Assembly: GCA_031553225.1 (NCBI GenBank)
Contig: JAVBLU010000003.1
Location: forward strand, 1-52,818
Length of the DNA: 52,818 bases
Reading direction: 5' to 3'
Source of the DNA: JAVBLU01 sp031553225
GTDB lineage: Bacteria; Bacillota; Clostridia; Christensenellales; UBA1750
In this document: positions 23,507 to 31,781 of the stretch, piece by piece
How the letters are laid out: the number at the start of each line of letters is the position of its first letter
Position numbering within the stretch: position 1 is the stretch's first letter
The notes under the pieces: generated by a model
Databases searched by the model: none
Seen by the model: only the letters and a program-made list of their open reading frames with translations
What the model was told of the DNA's origin: nothing
Position numbers and translations under genes: made by a program

Positions 23507-23535
23507 GGGAGTGCCGCGCGGCACTCCCTTTTTTC
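23507..23535 (+). terminator. Terminator of glmM
   Basis: GGGAGTGCC and GGCACTCCC (23507-23528) form a tight hairpin followed by six T's. Confidence 0.92.
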
Positions 23536-23602
23536 TTTTGCCGCCCGCGTTTCCCGGCGGGTGGGGAGGCGAGCCGGGCCGCGCGGGCCGCGGGGCGCGG
23601 CC

Positions 23603-24463
23603 TTATGCGCCGGCCTTTAGGGTGATGATGTGCACCTGCGGCGGGCGCATAAAGCGCAAGGGGATCGAGGTGACGCCCACGCCGTTGGAGGTGAGCTCGT
23701 CAAAGCCGTCTACCTTGTACCAGCCGCTGATGTAGCGCTGGCCAAACTCCCGGCTGAGGGAGGGCGACCACAGCCCGAACAGGCTGAACTGCCCGCCGTG
23801 CGTATGGCCGCACAGCATGAGGGCGATGCGGGCGGCGGGCGGCTTGCCCTCAATCTGCTTGAGCAGGAACGGGTTGTGCGAGAGCAGGATGCACCGCTCG
23901 CCGCGGGGCACGTCCTCCAGCGCTGCAGACAGGTCGGCCTGGTTTGTGGTGTGGTCGCCCACGCCCGCCAGCGTAAGGGACGCGCCGCCACGCGTTAAGC
24001 GCACCGACTGGTTGTACAGAAGGGTAACGCCGCACTCTGCCAGCTTGTCGCGCCAGCTGGCGGCGGATTGGCCGGTGTCGTGGTTCCCCAGAACCGCGTA
24101 TACGCCCATGGGGGCGCGCAGCTGCGCAAGGCCCTCGTAGAGGGGGCCGCGGTCGCTCTCCCTGTTCTCCACATAGTCGCCGCCCAGGCAGATGACGTCC
24201 GGGGCGTACTCGGCGATGGCCGCAATTAGCTTGTCCATCTCGGGTTTTCCGGCATAGCGGCCCACGTGGATGTCGGAGCAGTAGGCGATGGTCGTTCCGT
24301 CAAAGGCGGCGGGCAGACCGCTGACGCGCACGGTGTGGGCGTCTACGGTGAGATTGTGCGGCTCGACGAGCGCCCAAACGAACAAAACGATCAGAGCCGT
24401 GGTGATCAGCCCAAAGAAGCGAAACCCGCAGCCCAGGCACCCGCAGCCCGCCCGTCTGGCCAT
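23603..24463 (-). CDS. Membrane-anchored metallophosphoesterase (YkuE/YaeI-like)
   Basis: A calcineurin-like phosphoesterase of 286 residues. One membrane helix lies near the N-terminus (about 15-38, LITTALIVLFVWALV), so the catalytic domain faces outside or is membrane-held. The metal-binding motifs are all present in order: CSDIHVGR, GGDYVE, LGNHD, LSHNP and CGHTHGGQF. YkuE-type relatives are linked to cell-wall lipid or phospholipid turnover. I chose the ATG at 24463, 7 nt after AAGGGGG, rather than an upstream codon. The N-terminus is unusual in holding GCGCLGCGF, three Cys just before the helix. Confidence 0.9.
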   Translation of the reverse strand: MARRAGCGCLGCGFRFFGLITTALIVLFVWALVEPHNLTVDAHTVRVSGLPAAFDGTTIAYCSDIHVGRYAGKPEMDKLIAAIAEYAPDVICLGGDYVENRESDRGPLYEGLAQLRAPMGVYAVLGNHDTGQSAASWRDKLAECGVTLLYNQSVRLTRGGASLTLAGVGDHTTNQADLSAALEDVPRGERCILLSHNPFLLKQIEGKPPAARIALMLCGHTHGGQFSLFGLWSPSLSREFGQRYISGWYKVDGFDELTSNGVGVTSIPLRFMRPPQVHIITLKAGA

Positions 24464-24506
24464 GCGCAAACCCCCTTGCCGGCGCACGCCGCGCCACAGT
24501 CCGAAA

Positions 24507-24538
24507 ATAGAAAAGAAAGCCCCGTTTCAGGAGCTTTC
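24507..24538 (-). terminator. Terminator of rpsT
   Basis: GAAAGC (24515-24520) and GCTTTC (24533-24538), with inner CCC/GG pairing, form a hairpin. On the minus strand it is followed by TTTTCTATTTT. Confidence 0.7.
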
Positions 24539-24552
24539 CAAAAAAGCCGGAA

Positions 24553-24822
24553 TTATGCGTTCGCCGCGAGCTTGTTAAGGCGCTTGGCGGCGCGGGACTT
24601 GCGGCGGTTGGCGGCGTTCTTGTGGATAACGCCCTTGGTGGCGGCCTTGTCGATGGCCGAAGAGGTGACGGGCAGCAGCTTGGCTGCCGCGGCCGAATCG
24701 GCGGACACCGCTTGGTTAAACTTACGCAGAGCGGTCTTGAGCCGGGTCTTATTGATGCGGTTGACAAGGTTCTTCTTTTGGCTAACCTTGACCCGCTTGA
24801 TGGCGGACTTGATGTTGGGCAC
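24553..24822 (-). CDS. rpsT: 30S ribosomal protein S20
   Basis: An 89-residue basic helical protein of the small subunit that binds 16S rRNA early in assembly. It has the standard opening PNIKSAIKRVKVSQKKNLVN, the middle SAIDKAATKGVIHKNAANRRKSR and the ending LNKLAANA. The start is GTG at 24820-24822, 8 nt after AGGAGGT; the ATG between them is out of frame. It is encoded alone between the phosphoesterase and trmL. Confidence 0.97.
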   Translation of the reverse strand: MPNIKSAIKRVKVSQKKNLVNRINKTRLKTALRKFNQAVSADSAAAAKLLPVTSSAIDKAATKGVIHKNAANRRKSRAAKRLNKLAANA

Positions 24823-24966
24823 TGCATTCACCTCCTGCTTTTGCGTGAGCAACGTAAACTATACCATGGGCGCGCCCAAAAAGCAAACCCTTTTTTTGAT
24901 GAAAAGGCGTTTTTGCCCGAACAAACGCCGGGCAACACGCATTTGTGCGAAGGTCCGCCCCCCCGT

Positions 24967-25428
24967 TTACGCAAGTCCCGGGAAGCCCAGCTGGCGCAGC
25001 GCCTCAAACAGCACGACGGCCACGGCGTTGGAGAGGTTGAGGCTGCGGATGTCCCTCTTCATGGGCAGGCGGATCACCCGGCCGGGGTGCTCGTCCAGAA
25101 GGGCCTGCGGAAGGCCCGCGGTCTCCTTGCCGAACACCAGGAACGCGCCGTCTGGGTAAGCCGCCTGGGTGTAAGGCACGCTGCCGCGCGTGGAGGCGAA
25201 GTACATGGGCGCGCTCCGGTGCTCCTGAAGGAAGGCCTGAAGGCTTTCGTGGCGGTGCAGCTGAAGGTGCGGCCAATAGTCCAGCCCGGCGCGGCGCACG
25301 GACGCCTCGTCCACGCGGAAGCCCAGCGGCTCCACCAGGTGCAGCGCCGTGCCCGTGGCCGCGCACGTGCGGGAAATATTGCCCGTGTTGGGCGGAATCT
25401 CCGGCTCCACAAGCACGACGTGTAGCAT
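24967..25428 (-). CDS. trmL: tRNA (cytidine(34)-2'-O)-methyltransferase TrmL
   Basis: A minimal SPOUT methyltransferase of 153 residues that methylates the 2'-O of the wobble base in tRNA-Leu species. It shows the family's MLHVVLVEPEIPPNTGNISRTCAATG start, LVFGKETAGLP (motif 2 with the catalytic-loop Glu) and IRLPMKRDIRSLNLSNAVAVVLFEALRQ (knot motif 3). AAGGAG lies 8 nt before its ATG. It begins 17 bp after the TetM-like GTPase gene on the same strand, so it is probably under the same attenuated leader. The pairing of a ribosome GTPase with a wobble-base modifier may be meaningful. Confidence 0.95.
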   Translation of the reverse strand: MLHVVLVEPEIPPNTGNISRTCAATGTALHLVEPLGFRVDEASVRRAGLDYWPHLQLHRHESLQAFLQEHRSAPMYFASTRGSVPYTQAAYPDGAFLVFGKETAGLPQALLDEHPGRVIRLPMKRDIRSLNLSNAVAVVLFEALRQLGFPGLA

Positions 25429-25445
25429 GGGATCGCTCCTTTATC

Positions 25446-27299
25446 TCATTCCAGGGTTCCGCGCAGGTGTTTCATGAACACCGCCTTGTCCAGCGGGTCG
25501 GGCGTGGTGCGGGGCAGGGGCTGGGCCGCGCCTTCGGGCGCTTCGCGGTACCCGGCCGGGGCGACGCGAAAGATGCCCCGGCCGGAGGTGACGGCCGCCA
25601 GGCGGGCCGCGTAGTGAAGGGAAGTGGCCACGGGCACCGTGCCGCGCACGCTGAAGCCCTCGCCCAGGCTGACGGGCGGCTCGTGCTGCGCGCGCATGAG
25701 CTGCAGATCGTGCAGCACCGCGCCGGCGCATCGTCCGTCGGCGATAATCTCAAAGCTCTGCACGGGCTCCAGCATCCGGCAGCCCGCGTCGCGCAGCGCG
25801 TCGCACAGGCCAAGCGGCACGACCGGCCCAAAGCGCGAGCCGGGTTTTTTGATGCTGATGCACGCCCCGTCGGTCAGCTCCACGAGCGCGTCCGTAACGG
25901 GCCAGCCGGATAGGCCTTCACCCAGCCACTGCCGCGCGGTCTCCTCGATGTCGCGCTGATATTTCAGGAACAGGTAGTCCGTGGACACGCGCGTGACAAA
26001 CTGCACGCCCTGCCCGCGCGGCAGGGGAGAGACGCGGAAGGTTGCGCGGGCGTACCAGGGCGGGATGAACATGTCGAGTTGTCCGACACCCACGCCCGCC
26101 GGAGTCTCGCGGTACAAAACCGACGGCGGCGCCAGGGTGACGGCCACGCCCTGCTCGGCCAGTGTCTGCTGCACGACCTCCTGCTGGATCTGGCCCATCA
26201 CCTGCACGTACACCTCGCGCGTGCTCGGCTCAAACCGGGGGCGCAGGGCGGGCCATTCCTCGGCCATGCGGGTAAGCGCCGCCTGCAGGGCAGGCAGATC
26301 GGCCGCCTTTTGCGGAATGACCTGGCTGCGCATGACGGGCACGCCCAGCTGCGGCCGCCCGCGCGTGGGTTCGCCGATCCACGCGCCCACCTGCAGGCCG
26401 GCTCCGCCCACAAGCACGCCGATATCGCCCGGGTGAAGGGCCTGTGCGCTCTCCTGGCCGCCGGGCGTCAGCTTGCGCACGCGCTTCACCTTGCCGCCAA
26501 GCACGTCCTGCCCAAAGCCGACGCTTCCGCCGAACACGCGCACGCGCGCCTGGCGCTCCTCGCCCTGCCGCGCCAGGGCGTACACCACCACGGACAGGAC
26601 GGGAACCTCCTTGGGCGGCGGAAGCCAGCGGCACACGCCGTCCAGCAGCTCCGTTACGCCTTGCCCGCGCAGGGCCGCGCCCGCAAGCGCGGGCGTCAGC
26701 GCGCCGCAGGCCGTTTGGCGCGCCGCGGCGGCGTGCAGCGCCTCCTGCGGCGCCTCGCCCTCAAGCGCCAAAGCGAGCAGCTCCTCGTCCAGGCGGCACA
26801 GCTCGTCCAGAACGCGCCCAGAGTCGCCGCTCATGAGCAACGGGCGGGCGCCCAGGGCGGCAAGCCCCTCCAGGGCGGCGGACACGTCCGCGCCCTGGCG
26901 GTCGGTCTTGTTGATGAAGGCGATGGTGGGCACGCCCATGCTGCGCAGCGTGCGGTACAAAACCGCTGTTTGCGCCTGTACGCCCTCCACGGCCGAGAGC
27001 ACGAGCACGCATCCGTCCAGGGCGAGCAGCGCCTGCTCCACCTCGGCGCAAAAGTCAGCGTGGCCGGGCGTATCGATAATGCGCACGTCGCACCCCATCC
27101 AGCGCACGCAAACGGCCGAGGAGGTGACTGAGATGCCCCGGGCGCGCTCCACGCTCAGCGTGTCGGTGTGCGCCGTGCCCTCGTCCACCCGGCCGGCCCT
27201 TCGTATCGCACCCGCGGCCAGCAAGATGGCCTCGGTGAGGGTGGTTTTTCCGGCGTCCACGTGCGCCAAAATGCCGATGTTACGTATGGAATTGTTCAT
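25446..27299 (-). CDS. TetM/EF-G-like ribosomal-protection-type GTPase
   Basis: A 617-residue translational GTPase of the TetM/TetO branch of the EF-G superfamily. It opens NIGILAHVDAGKTTLTEAIL, like Tet(M), with VDEGTAHTDTLSVERARGIS, IDTPGHADF and NKTDRQGAD (G1-G4), then EF-G-type domains II, III, IV and V. In domain IV the place of the Tet(M) YSPVSTP loop, which displaces tetracycline, holds CISIKKPGS instead (about residue 478). Tetracycline resistance is therefore doubtful; another ribosome-targeting stress or drug is as likely. I start at the ATG 27297-27299 behind GGAGC. The gene has a long leader with a short ORF and a terminator hairpin, and trmL follows 17 bp downstream. Confidence 0.85.
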   Translation of the reverse strand: MNNSIRNIGILAHVDAGKTTLTEAILLAAGAIRRAGRVDEGTAHTDTLSVERARGISVTSSAVCVRWMGCDVRIIDTPGHADFCAEVEQALLALDGCVLVLSAVEGVQAQTAVLYRTLRSMGVPTIAFINKTDRQGADVSAALEGLAALGARPLLMSGDSGRVLDELCRLDEELLALALEGEAPQEALHAAAARQTACGALTPALAGAALRGQGVTELLDGVCRWLPPPKEVPVLSVVVYALARQGEERQARVRVFGGSVGFGQDVLGGKVKRVRKLTPGGQESAQALHPGDIGVLVGGAGLQVGAWIGEPTRGRPQLGVPVMRSQVIPQKAADLPALQAALTRMAEEWPALRPRFEPSTREVYVQVMGQIQQEVVQQTLAEQGVAVTLAPPSVLYRETPAGVGVGQLDMFIPPWYARATFRVSPLPRGQGVQFVTRVSTDYLFLKYQRDIEETARQWLGEGLSGWPVTDALVELTDGACISIKKPGSRFGPVVPLGLCDALRDAGCRMLEPVQSFEIIADGRCAGAVLHDLQLMRAQHEPPVSLGEGFSVRGTVPVATSLHYAARLAAVTSGRGIFRVAPAGYREAPEGAAQPLPRTTPDPLDKAVFMKHLRGTLE

Positions 27300-27342
27300 A
27301 TCGCGAATGCTCCTTCGGACGCGGGGCGCGCCCGTCCTGCAC

Positions 27343-27406
27343 AAAAAAAGCGCCCGCAGCGAATCGCCGCAAGTGCCTTCACCAGGACACCGCTCATCCC
27401 GCGCTT
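27343..27406 (-). terminator. Attenuator hairpin in the leader of the TetM-like gene
   Basis: On the minus strand GCGGCG-ATT-CGCTGC is followed by GGGCGC and seven T's (27343-27349), 43 nt before the GTPase start codon. AAGCGC at 27401-27406 can close a larger stem with GCGCTT at the T tract. It can instead pair within an upstream hairpin (CGCGC with GCGCG). Two mutually exclusive folds are therefore possible, as in attenuation; the folds are my inference. Confidence 0.6.
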
Positions 27407-27437
27407 GTTTCCCCGAAGGCGCGTGGGCCCCCGGAGG

Positions 27438-27470
27438 CTATAGAATCATGCCCTCCGCGATTCGTGCCAT
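27438..27470 (-). CDS. Putative leader peptide MARIAEGMIL
   Basis: A 10-codon ORF (ATG at 27468-27470, TAG at 27438-27440) preceded by AAGGAGG with 7-nt spacing, the strongest ribosome binding site of this region. It begins about 38 nt after the predicted transcription start and ends about 32 nt before the AAGCGC segment of the attenuator. Its place between promoter and terminator matches the leader peptides of tet(M)-type ribosomal protection genes, where ribosome behaviour on the peptide decides read-through. Confidence 0.55.
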   Translation of the reverse strand: MARIAEGMIL

Positions 27471-27514
27471 GATCCGATCCTCCTTGCCCGCGGCGTACTC
27501 CGCCGCATGGCATC

Positions 27515-27543
27515 AGCATACCCCCGGCGGAAAATAAAGTCAA
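27515..27543 (-). promoter_or_regulatory. Promoter of the TetM-like GTPase operon
   Basis: On the minus strand TTGACT (27538-27543), 17 bp, TATGCT (27515-27520). The start near 27508 gives a leader of about 208 nt before the GTPase ATG. Confidence 0.8.
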
Positions 27544-27573
27544 GGCCGGTTCGCCACTTTTTGTGAAAACCGC

Positions 27574-27602
27574 TTGCACAGCCCGCGGCCGGGTGCTATA
27601 AT
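27574..27602 (+). promoter_or_regulatory. Promoter of secG
   Basis: TTGCAC (27574-27579), 17 bp, TATAAT (27597-27602), about 33 nt before the GTG at 27636. Confidence 0.8.
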
Positions 27603-27635
27603 GATGAACGCTATCGGAATAAGGGGGCTACCTGC

Positions 27636-27884
27636 GTGAACGTCATCTACATCATTCTGCAGTGCGTGCTGGGCATCATCTGCCTGGCCCTCATCGTGCT
27701 TGTGCTTATGCAGCAGGGCCGCCAGGCGGGCCTGGGCGCCATCGCGGGCGGCGCGGAAACCTTCTTTGGCAAGCAGAAGGCCAAAAGCTACGAAGGGCGC
27801 ATGGCCTCGCTGACGCGCATAGCGGCCGTGGTATTCTTCGTTTTGTCCATCGTCATCGTCTTCGTTCAGAAGGCGTCGGTGTAG
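27636..27884 (+). CDS. secG: Preprotein translocase subunit SecG
   Basis: An 82-residue small subunit of the SecYEG channel. Two membrane helices (about 3-24, IYIILQCVLGIICLALIVLVLM, and 57-77, LTRIAAVVFFVLSIVIVFV) flank the conserved loop QQGRQAGLGAIAGGAETFFGK. The start is GTG after AAGGGGG. secG is followed by rnr, the usual secG-rnr order in Firmicutes, but a terminator lies between them here. Confidence 0.95.
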   Translation: MNVIYIILQCVLGIICLALIVLVLMQQGRQAGLGAIAGGAETFFGKQKAKSYEGRMASLTRIAAVVFFVLSIVIVFVQKASV

Positions 27885-27897
27885 CGGCACTTTCACC

Positions 27898-27931
27898 GAA
27901 GGCGCGCTTTGCGGCGCGCCTTCTTTGTTTT
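27898..27931 (+). terminator. Terminator between secG and rnr
   Basis: GAAGGCGCGC (27898-27907) and GCGCGCCTTC (27914-27923) form a 10-bp stem with a 6-nt loop. TTTGTTTT follows. Confidence 0.85.
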
Positions 27932-28003
27932 ATGCGGGCATACTATACGGCGGCCGGCAACCTGGTTTCAACGGACCGGCCTGCACGGGAGGGCGAACGC
28001 TTC

Positions 28004-30109
28004 ATGAAGAAGAGCGGTAAAGGCAAACGCGATCCGGACGAACAGCTGCAGGCGCGCGCAAGGGCGTTCTTCGCGTCGCGCGGGCCGCGCAAGCCAAGCC
28101 CGTATGAAACGGCCAAGGCGCTGGGCATCACCTTCAAACAGGCGTCGGAGCTCGCCCGGGCCCTGTCCGCCAAACAAAAGCAAGCGCCGGGCAAAGTGGG
28201 CAAGGTGACGGGCGTGCTGCGCGTGTCCGGCCGGGGGTACCCTTCGGTGCACACGGCCGACGGCCGGAGCGTGCCCGTAACGATGGGCGCTACGGGCGAC
28301 GCGCTGCCCGGCGACACGGTGGAAGCCGTCATTGAGAAGCTGGGCGGCGCGGGCCGCTGCAGCGTGACGCGCGTGGTCGCGCGCGGGGGCGAAAAGCTGA
28401 CCGGCCGGCTGCTGCAGCTCCCCTCCGGGCTTCACGTGCAGCCCGCGGGGTGGCCAAGCGAGCTTGCGGTGCGCGTGGAGGGCGGCCCCGGCAGCCCCGG
28501 CGACTTTGTGACGGCGCACGTTAGCACCTACCCGCAGGACGGGCTGCCGGGCGCGTTTACCGTGGAGCGTGTGATCGGCCGCGGGCCCGTGGCCGAGCTG
28601 CGCGCCATTGCCATCGCGCACGAACTGCGCGACGAGTTCCCCGCCGACGCGCTGCAGGAGGCCGAGCGCTTGGCCGACGTGGGGGCGGCAGACGCGCAGG
28701 GCCGGCGCGACCTGCGCGCGCAGGAAGCTTTTACCATCGACGGCGCGGACGCGCAGGACTTTGACGACGCGGTGTACCTGGAGCGCGAGGGGGGAGACTT
28801 CCGCCTGTACGTGCACATTGCCGATGTGTCGCACTACGTGCGGCCGGGCGGCGCGCTGGAGCGGGAAGCCTACCTGCGCGGCAACAGCGTGTACCTGCCG
28901 GGCCTTACGCTGCCCATGCTGCCCGAGCGGCTGTCCAACAACCTGTGCTCGCTGCGGCCGGGCGAGGACCGCCTGTGCGTGACGGCCGAGCTTGTGTACG
29001 GCCCGGACGGCGGGCGCAGGTCCGCGAAGGCATACCCTTCCGTCATCCATTCCGCGGCGCGCATGACGTACGAGCGCGTGAACGAGCTGATCCGCGGCGC
29101 GGCGGCCGGCCCTCATGAGGCGGCCGTGGCGGCGCAGATTCCGGCGATGCTCGAGCTTTCGGCCTTGCTGCGCGGCCTGCGCGCGCGCCGGGGCAGCCTT
29201 GACCTGGACGTGCCCGAGGCGCACATCGCGCTGGACGCGGACGGCCATGTGACGGATGTGTCAGCGCGGGGGCGTGATCAGGCGGAGATGCTCATCGAGG
29301 ATTTCATGATCGCCGCGAACGAGGCGGTGGCGCTGCGGCTGCGCAACTTAAACCTGCCGTGCCTGTACCGCGTGCACGAGCCGCCGGACGGCCTGGCCGT
29401 GGCCGACCTGGGCAAAAAGTTCGCCGCGCTGCACGTGAAGCTTCGCATGGACGCGGAGGGCCATTTTGCGCCCATGGCCCTTCAGGAGGCCCTGGAGAGC
29501 GCCGAGCCGTCCGTGCGCGGCATTTTGGGCCGGCTGGTTCTGCGGGCGATGAAGCGGGCGGAGTACCTGCCCCAGCCCATCGGCCACTATGGCCTGGCCG
29601 CGGAGGATTACTGCCACTTCACCTCGCCCATACGCCGTTACGCCGACCTGTTCGTGCACCGCGTGCTCAAGGGCCCCGCCGCGGACGAGCAGGTGGACGC
29701 CTGGCGCCATGCGGCCCCGGACGCCGCGCGGCAGGCCTCCGTGTGCGAGCGCATGGCCCAGGAGGCCGAGTGGGAGGCCCAAGCTCTGCGATGCGCCCAG
29801 TTCATGGAACCGCGGATCGGCGAAACCTTCGAGGCCTGCGTAACCGGCATGACCCGGCGGCTGCTCTTTCTTACCCTGCCCTCGGCCGTGGAGCTCACCA
29901 TGCCCATCCTGTATCTGGAGCAGGCCCGCGGCGACGCGTACGCCTTCGACGAGGAGCGCCTTGTGCTCGTCGGCCGCCGCAGCAAACGCGCCGTGCGCCT
30001 CGGTCAAATCCTTTGCGTGGTTATCGACGCCGTGAACCTGGACGAGCGCCGCGTGCTGTGCAAGCCCGTGCCCGAGGAGGCCCCGGCGAAGGGAAAGCGC
30101 AGAAAGTAA
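28004..30109 (+). CDS. rnr: Ribonuclease R
   Basis: A 3'-5' exoribonuclease that degrades structured RNA and helps tmRNA-linked quality control. The 701-residue protein has an N-terminal winged-helix part (SPYETAKALGITFKQASELARAL), cold-shock-type domains (about 65-200), and the RNB catalytic domain. The metal-binding motif DGADAQDFDDAVYL lies near residue 245, and HYGLAAEDYCHFTSPIRRYADLFVHR near 525. A C-terminal S1 domain begins at GETFEACVTGM. The start is ATG 28004 after GGGAGGG. A longer upstream frame crosses secG and its terminator and is not used. The N-terminal region is shorter than in E. coli RNase R. Confidence 0.95.
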   Translation: MKKSGKGKRDPDEQLQARARAFFASRGPRKPSPYETAKALGITFKQASELARALSAKQKQAPGKVGKVTGVLRVSGRGYPSVHTADGRSVPVTMGATGDALPGDTVEAVIEKLGGAGRCSVTRVVARGGEKLTGRLLQLPSGLHVQPAGWPSELAVRVEGGPGSPGDFVTAHVSTYPQDGLPGAFTVERVIGRGPVAELRAIAIAHELRDEFPADALQEAERLADVGAADAQGRRDLRAQEAFTIDGADAQDFDDAVYLEREGGDFRLYVHIADVSHYVRPGGALEREAYLRGNSVYLPGLTLPMLPERLSNNLCSLRPGEDRLCVTAELVYGPDGGRRSAKAYPSVIHSAARMTYERVNELIRGAAAGPHEAAVAAQIPAMLELSALLRGLRARRGSLDLDVPEAHIALDADGHVTDVSARGRDQAEMLIEDFMIAANEAVALRLRNLNLPCLYRVHEPPDGLAVADLGKKFAALHVKLRMDAEGHFAPMALQEALESAEPSVRGILGRLVLRAMKRAEYLPQPIGHYGLAAEDYCHFTSPIRRYADLFVHRVLKGPAADEQVDAWRHAAPDAARQASVCERMAQEAEWEAQALRCAQFMEPRIGETFEACVTGMTRRLLFLTLPSAVELTMPILYLEQARGDAYAFDEERLVLVGRRSKRAVRLGQILCVVIDAVNLDERRVLCKPVPEEAPAKGKRRK

Positions 30110-30419
30110 AGCCCGCCGCTCCCCCCCGCGCGCACCTGCCATGGTCTGCGGCCGCCCAAAGAACGACCTGCCCGCGGCTCGGGCAACGTCGCCGGATCCC
30201 CAATCAACCGTCCTTTCCGCTGCGCGCCCCTCGCCTTTCGGCGCAGCGCTCCCGCAAAACGCGCCGCCGCCCGTTTGCCCTCGTCCTTCCTCGGCGCATC
30301 GTATTGGACGCGCCCCGTTTCAATGCGCGCCCGGCGGCTCATCGCGCGGCCGGGCGCGCTTCGTTTGCGTTACGCTGCCGCTTGCGCTTCCCAAATGCCG
30401 CCCTTAGACCCTGCCCGCC
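30110..30419. other. Intergenic region with no gene seen
   Basis: About 310 bp between the convergent rnr and the membrane protein gene. It is G+C-rich and shows no ribosome binding site with a plausible frame. Several short GC inverted repeats are present but none carries a U tract. I see no clear terminator for either gene. Confidence 0.5.
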
Positions 30420-31700
30420 CTACTTCATCCTGCGGCGGGCGTTGGCCGCGTCCTGGGCGGTAACGGGTTCCTGGGAGTATCTGGCGCGTTCGTAGGCGCG
30501 TGCGAAGAGAACGGCGTCGCCGTGATCGCACGAAATGACCTTGGCTTGGCGGAGCTCCTCCACGGTTTGGGCATGAACGGTTTTGCCTTCGGAAAGGGCG
30601 CGGCGCAGCACGACCTGCATGGCATACCGCACGCGGGCCCGGTCGTCCAGAGCCTCCCAGCGGGGCGGGCGGCTGAGCAGCCTTTGTACGCGGCGCACAA
30701 GGGCGTCGCGCAGTTCGCGGGCGGTCTCGTCCAGGTGCATGATGGACTGGTTCTCGTCCACGTACCCCTCGCTGAACGCTTCGCGGTAATGCGTCCACCA
30801 GCGGGCCAGAAGGGCGCGCAGGGCCGCCGCGGCCTTCTTGCCGATGCGGTAGAGCGCGTATAGAAGGGCGATGGCGGCCGCGGCCAGCGCAAGATACATG
30901 ACGATAGCCGTGACGATCTCCACGATGGGGTTGGGCGGGGGCGCCTCGCCCAAGGCGCTCATGTCCATGCCGCCGCCCCCGCCGCCGCCCTCGCCGCTGC
31001 CGCCGGCCATCAAGGAGGTCACCTTGTCCATGAGCCACAGCACCGCGATGATCAGGTACCCAACGCCCGCGCCCACCCACCTTGAGAGCTCCGACCACCC
31101 AAAGAGAAGAAGCGACAGCGCGGCAAACACGGCGATCATCACGCGGTTGGCGGCGAGCAGGCCGGGGGGCAGGCGGCTGCCGCGCTGCTTGCGCGCGGCG
31201 GAGGCGACCATATCCTCATTGGAGAGGAAGAGGAAGACCAGCAGGTACAAAACGCCCACCCACATCACCGTGCGGCGCATGACCTCGGCCCCCTGAAACA
31301 CCGCAAGGCCGTAATCGGCTGCCAGCAAAACGAGGGCGGGCAGCAACCGCTTGGGCCCATAGGACACGTCGATGGGCAGGGGGGCGTTGCGCAGGCACCA
31401 CAGATACGGCGGCAGCGCCAGAACGGCCAGAATCACCCGCCGCCAAACCTCCGGCGAAAGCCCGCCGCTTATGGCGAAGAAGCCGTACGCCAGCGCCGCG
31501 CCTGCGGGAATGCCAAACAAAAACCGCCGCCGGTCAAAGGCCAGGCCCAGCAGCATGCCAAACAGCGCCATGGCAAGCAGCGCGCCGGCCATGGGCCACA
31601 GCGCGCTCTCGCCCGCCAGCATAAAGACGGGCATCGCCACGGCGGAAAAACACCAAGCCGCGTCGATGGGCGTGAGGAACAATCGCAGGTACCTGCGCAA
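30420..31700 (-). CDS. Polytopic membrane protein with cytosolic C-terminal domain (DUF4129-like)
   Basis: A 426-residue membrane protein. About six helices lie in residues 10-230, then a Gly-rich loop (GSGEGGGGGGGMD, about 245-258) and one more helix (IVMYLALAAAAIALLYALY). The soluble C-terminal domain (about 300-426) contains HYREAFSEGYVDENQS and RARVRYAMQVVLRRA. That tail with its preceding single helix resembles DUF4129, often found beside transglutaminase-like and DUF58 proteins, none of which is next to it here. The start is TTG (31698-31700) behind GGGAGGGAG. The function is unknown. Confidence 0.7.
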   Translation of the reverse strand: MRRYLRLFLTPIDAAWCFSAVAMPVFMLAGESALWPMAGALLAMALFGMLLGLAFDRRRFLFGIPAGAALAYGFFAISGGLSPEVWRRVILAVLALPPYLWCLRNAPLPIDVSYGPKRLLPALVLLAADYGLAVFQGAEVMRRTVMWVGVLYLLVFLFLSNEDMVASAARKQRGSRLPPGLLAANRVMIAVFAALSLLLFGWSELSRWVGAGVGYLIIAVLWLMDKVTSLMAGGSGEGGGGGGGMDMSALGEAPPPNPIVEIVTAIVMYLALAAAAIALLYALYRIGKKAAAALRALLARWWTHYREAFSEGYVDENQSIMHLDETARELRDALVRRVQRLLSRPPRWEALDDRARVRYAMQVVLRRALSEGKTVHAQTVEELRQAKVISCDHGDAVLFARAYERARYSQEPVTAQDAANARRRMK

Positions 31701-31781
31701 GCGGCTCTCCCTCCCGGCGCGCGCGAATGCTGCATGGCAAGAGCCCGGCCGGCGAAGGACGCCTTCGGCCGGCCGCCGTGG

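Noticed and set aside
27662..28003. N-terminal extension of the RNase R frame into secG
   Set aside because: It crosses the secG gene in another frame and a strong terminator; ATG 28004 has its own ribosome binding site and gives the normal protein.
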